Below are positions 5,464-7,037 of a stretch of 7,037 nt of DNA, piece by piece. The translations under genes and the position numbers were made by a program. The DNA is from an uncultured Eubacterium sp. (GTDB taxonomy: Bacteria > Bacillota > Clostridia > Lachnospirales > Lachnospiraceae): the NCBI GenBank assembly GCA_946611445.1, contig CAMODP010000092.1, forward strand, positions 1-7,037. Direction: 5' to 3'. The notes under the pieces are model-generated. The model was not told the DNA's origin, searched no databases, and worked only from the letters and a program-made list of their open reading frames with translations. Each line of letters begins with the position of its first letter. Within the stretch, counting starts at the first letter, position 1.

Positions 5464-6603
5464 TCAGATTTCGTCGATAAACTGCTTTGTAAAGTGCCAG
5501 GCAACGCCCATCATCCCGGCCTTGGTCGGATAACGGCCGAGACGGATATAGCTGCCGTCCGTCTCAAACGTACTCAGGGCAGCCGCCTTTTCGCGGAGCA
5601 GCGGCAGATACGGGCCGATGTATCCGGACACAAAGCCGCCCAGGATCACATTACAGTCGAATGCCATGCGCAGGTTGTTGACTGCAATTGCCAGATAGCT
5701 GAGTACCTCTTCCCAAAGGGCACAGTACCCGGCATCGCCTTTCTCCAGCCCGGCGAAAAACTCCTCCGTCGTGATTCCCAGATCCCTGGTAAACCGATAT
5801 GCGCTGCAGTAGGCCTCCAGACAGCCTCTCCTGCCGCAGTTGCAGAGCCGCCCTTCCGGCTGCAGGCACATATGTCCGAATTCCCCGCTCCTGCCGCCGC
5901 TCCCCAGAAACGGCCTGCCATTGATAAAAACCGCACCGCCGATGCCGTTTTCCAGGAACAGGTACACGAAATCCTCCGCGCGCTCCTCCTGTGTGAGTCC
6001 GATCCACTCGGCGACGCCGCCGCTGGTGCTGTCGTTCTCGATAAACACCGGAAACGGGACCGGCTCCCGTATGGCGCTGAGGGAAATATCTTTCATCCGC
6101 AGCGTGGGAGACAGCACGATCGTATCTCGCTCCCGGTCAATCACCCCGGGGAATGTCAGACCTACGCCGAGGATTTTCTCCTTGGGTATACTCTGCTCTT
6201 CCAGAAAAACCTCCAGTTCGTCTGCAATCTGTCTGCCGATCCGGTTCTCTTCGAATGTCCGGATTTTCACATTCTTGTAGGCCAGCTCGTTCTGCAGGAT
6301 GTCGGTCACCAGAATCCGCAGATTCGCGGAGGAAACGCTGATGCCGACTGAATACCGGATCCTGTCTTCCACGGAATATCCGACCGCGGGCCTGCCCCCT
6401 GTGGACTTCTGAACCTCTCCCGGTTTGATCAGGCCCGCTGACAGCAGCTCAGCTATATTCTGCTGAACCGTCGGCAGGCTGTATCCCATCGCGCTCGCCA
6501 GCTGCTGTTTGCTGACAGGGCTCTCTGCGTCATAAATATACCGATACATCTTGTTCCGCGTCTGCCGGCGCCTTTCTGTGATTGTCACATTCTGGTCTTG
6601 CAT
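5464..6603 (-). CDS. ROK-family transcriptional regulator
   Basis: A 379-residue repressor-type protein. An N-terminal winged helix-turn-helix (about 12-70; PVSKQQLASAMGYSLPTVQQ) precedes a sugar-kinase-like ROK domain. The ROK core keeps the ENDS segment (FIENDS), GIGGAVFING, and the sugar/zinc block GEFGHMCLQPEGRLCNCGRRG with the CxCGxxGC cysteines and histidine, followed by CLEAY. The N-terminal ATP loop of true kinases (DxGxT) is replaced by GISVSSANLR, so it should bind sugar but not phosphorylate it, as in XylR/NagC-type regulators. The ligand is probably a sugar, plausibly the cargo of the adjacent permease. I prefer the ATG at 6603, with GGGGG at 6610-6614 six bases upstream, over the TTG at 6609, which abuts that site and would add two residues. 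It follows the permease stop by 39 bases without a terminator, so it is probably in the transporter operon and may autoregulate. Confidence 0.92.
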   Translation of the reverse strand: MQDQNVTITERRRQTRNKMYRYIYDAESPVSKQQLASAMGYSLPTVQQNIAELLSAGLIKPGEVQKSTGGRPAVGYSVEDRIRYSVGISVSSANLRILVTDILQNELAYKNVKIRTFEENRIGRQIADELEVFLEEQSIPKEKILGVGLTFPGVIDRERDTIVLSPTLRMKDISLSAIREPVPFPVFIENDSTSGGVAEWIGLTQEERAEDFVYLFLENGIGGAVFINGRPFLGSGGRSGEFGHMCLQPEGRLCNCGRRGCLEAYCSAYRFTRDLGITTEEFFAGLEKGDAGYCALWEEVLSYLAIAVNNLRMAFDCNVILGGFVSGYIGPYLPLLREKAAALSTFETDGSYIRLGRYPTKAGMMGVAWHFTKQFIDEI

Positions 6604-6642
6604 GATCAACCCCCGGCCGAATTACGAAAATCTCAATCGGTC

Positions 6643-7037
6643 TTACTGTTCGCGTTTCTTGGATAAAATATCAAATGCCACCGCGCCGAGCAGGACGACG
6701 CCCTTGACGACCTTCTGGTAGTTCGCATCGATGTTCATCAGGCTCATGCCCAGATTGATGACGCCGATCAGCGTCGCGCCGATGACCATGCCGAAGATCC
6801 TGCCGGATCCGCCGTACGCGGAGACGCCGCCGACGACGCAGGCGGAGATGGCGTCCATCTCAAAGTTCGTGCCTGCCGTGGAGTTGGCCGCCTGAACACG
6901 TCCGAGAACGACCCAGGTCGTGATGACCGTCACGATGGCCATATTGAGGTAGGCGACAAACATGATCAGCTTTGTATTTATGCCGGAGAGACGGGCCGCC
7001 TCCTGGTTGCCGCCGACCACATAGAAGTGACGGCCGA
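6643..7037 (-). CDS. Monosaccharide ABC transporter permease (C-terminal part)
   Basis: Only the last 130 residues are in the window; the reading frame stays open to the edge, so the start lies beyond 7037. The segment GRHFYVVGGNQEAARLSGI is the cytoplasmic loop typical of the ribose/xylose/galactose permease family (RbsC, XylH, MglC, MmsB/GguB). About three hydrophobic segments follow: the LIMFVAYLNMAIV region, the GGSGRIFGMVIGATLIGVIN region, and KGVVLLGAVAFDIL. A short basic tail (SKKREQ) ends the protein. The family imports monosaccharides together with a periplasmic-type binding protein and a double-ATPase subunit, presumably encoded upstream outside the window. The tail (GTNFEMDAISACVVGG, GMSLMNI, KGVVLLGAVAFD) looks more like XylH/MmsB than RbsC, but the substrate cannot be assigned. 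The ROK gene follows 39 bases after the stop. Confidence 0.92.
   Translation of the reverse strand, partial: GRHFYVVGGNQEAARLSGINTKLIMFVAYLNMAIVTVITTWVVLGRVQAANSTAGTNFEMDAISACVVGGVSAYGGSGRIFGMVIGATLIGVINLGMSLMNIDANYQKVVKGVVLLGAVAFDILSKKREQ

Noticed and set aside
5431..6351. Plus-strand open frame of 306 codons opposite the ROK gene
   Set aside because: It is antisense to an unmistakable ROK domain and shows no domain of its own.
5464..6603. ROK protein as a sugar kinase (glucokinase)
   Set aside because: It has an N-terminal winged helix and lacks the DxGxT ATP loop, so regulator is the better call.

Overview
The window looks like chromosomal DNA from a Gram-positive anaerobe of the Clostridia, probably Lachnospiraceae-like. 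This is an inference from purine-rich Shine-Dalgarno sites, short intrinsic terminators, moderately high GC, and a gene mix (a ROK regulator beside a monosaccharide ABC permease, a C_GCAxxG_C_C protein, a lipoate ligase with an accessory domain) that is common in gut Firmicutes. No marker fixes the genus. All eight protein genes lie on the minus strand and are read here from high to low coordinates. There are no tRNA, rRNA, CRISPR or insertion-sequence signals, and no gene-free stretch exceeds about 130 bases.

Unit A (7037 down to about 4447) starts outside the window. It holds the C-terminal end of a ribose/xylose-type sugar ABC permease, a ROK-family regulator 39 bases later, and 58 bases after that a protein made only of two tandem cyclic-nucleotide-binding (CNB) domains. 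A GC hairpin with a short U-run closes the unit. No promoter or terminator is evident inside it, so the tandem CNB gene may be co-transcribed with sugar uptake and sugar-sensing genes.

Unit B (about 4432 down to 1) has its own plausible sigma-A promoter just beyond that terminator. Its order is: a sugar-phosphate isomerase/epimerase-like TIM barrel, a PAS plus class III nucleotide cyclase overlapping it by 13 bases, a C_GCAxxG_C_C cysteine protein, a metallo-beta-lactamase-fold hydrolase three bases later, and lipoate-protein ligase A. A near-ideal intrinsic terminator with a perfect 14-bp stem follows lplA.

The most striking feature is a cyclic-nucleotide producer (PAS-cyclase) lying one transcription unit from a two-site cyclic-nucleotide binder (tandem CNB with intact phosphate-binding cassettes and no output domain). 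Both are linked to sugar genes: a permease and ROK regulator on one side, an isomerase-like enzyme on the other. This could be a local signalling module in which a sugar or metabolic cue sets cNMP levels sensed by the CNB protein. The pairing is seen in the sequence; the functional link is inference. The last three genes of unit B (redox-type cysteine protein, MBL hydrolase, lipoate ligase) have no obvious shared pathway with the cyclase.
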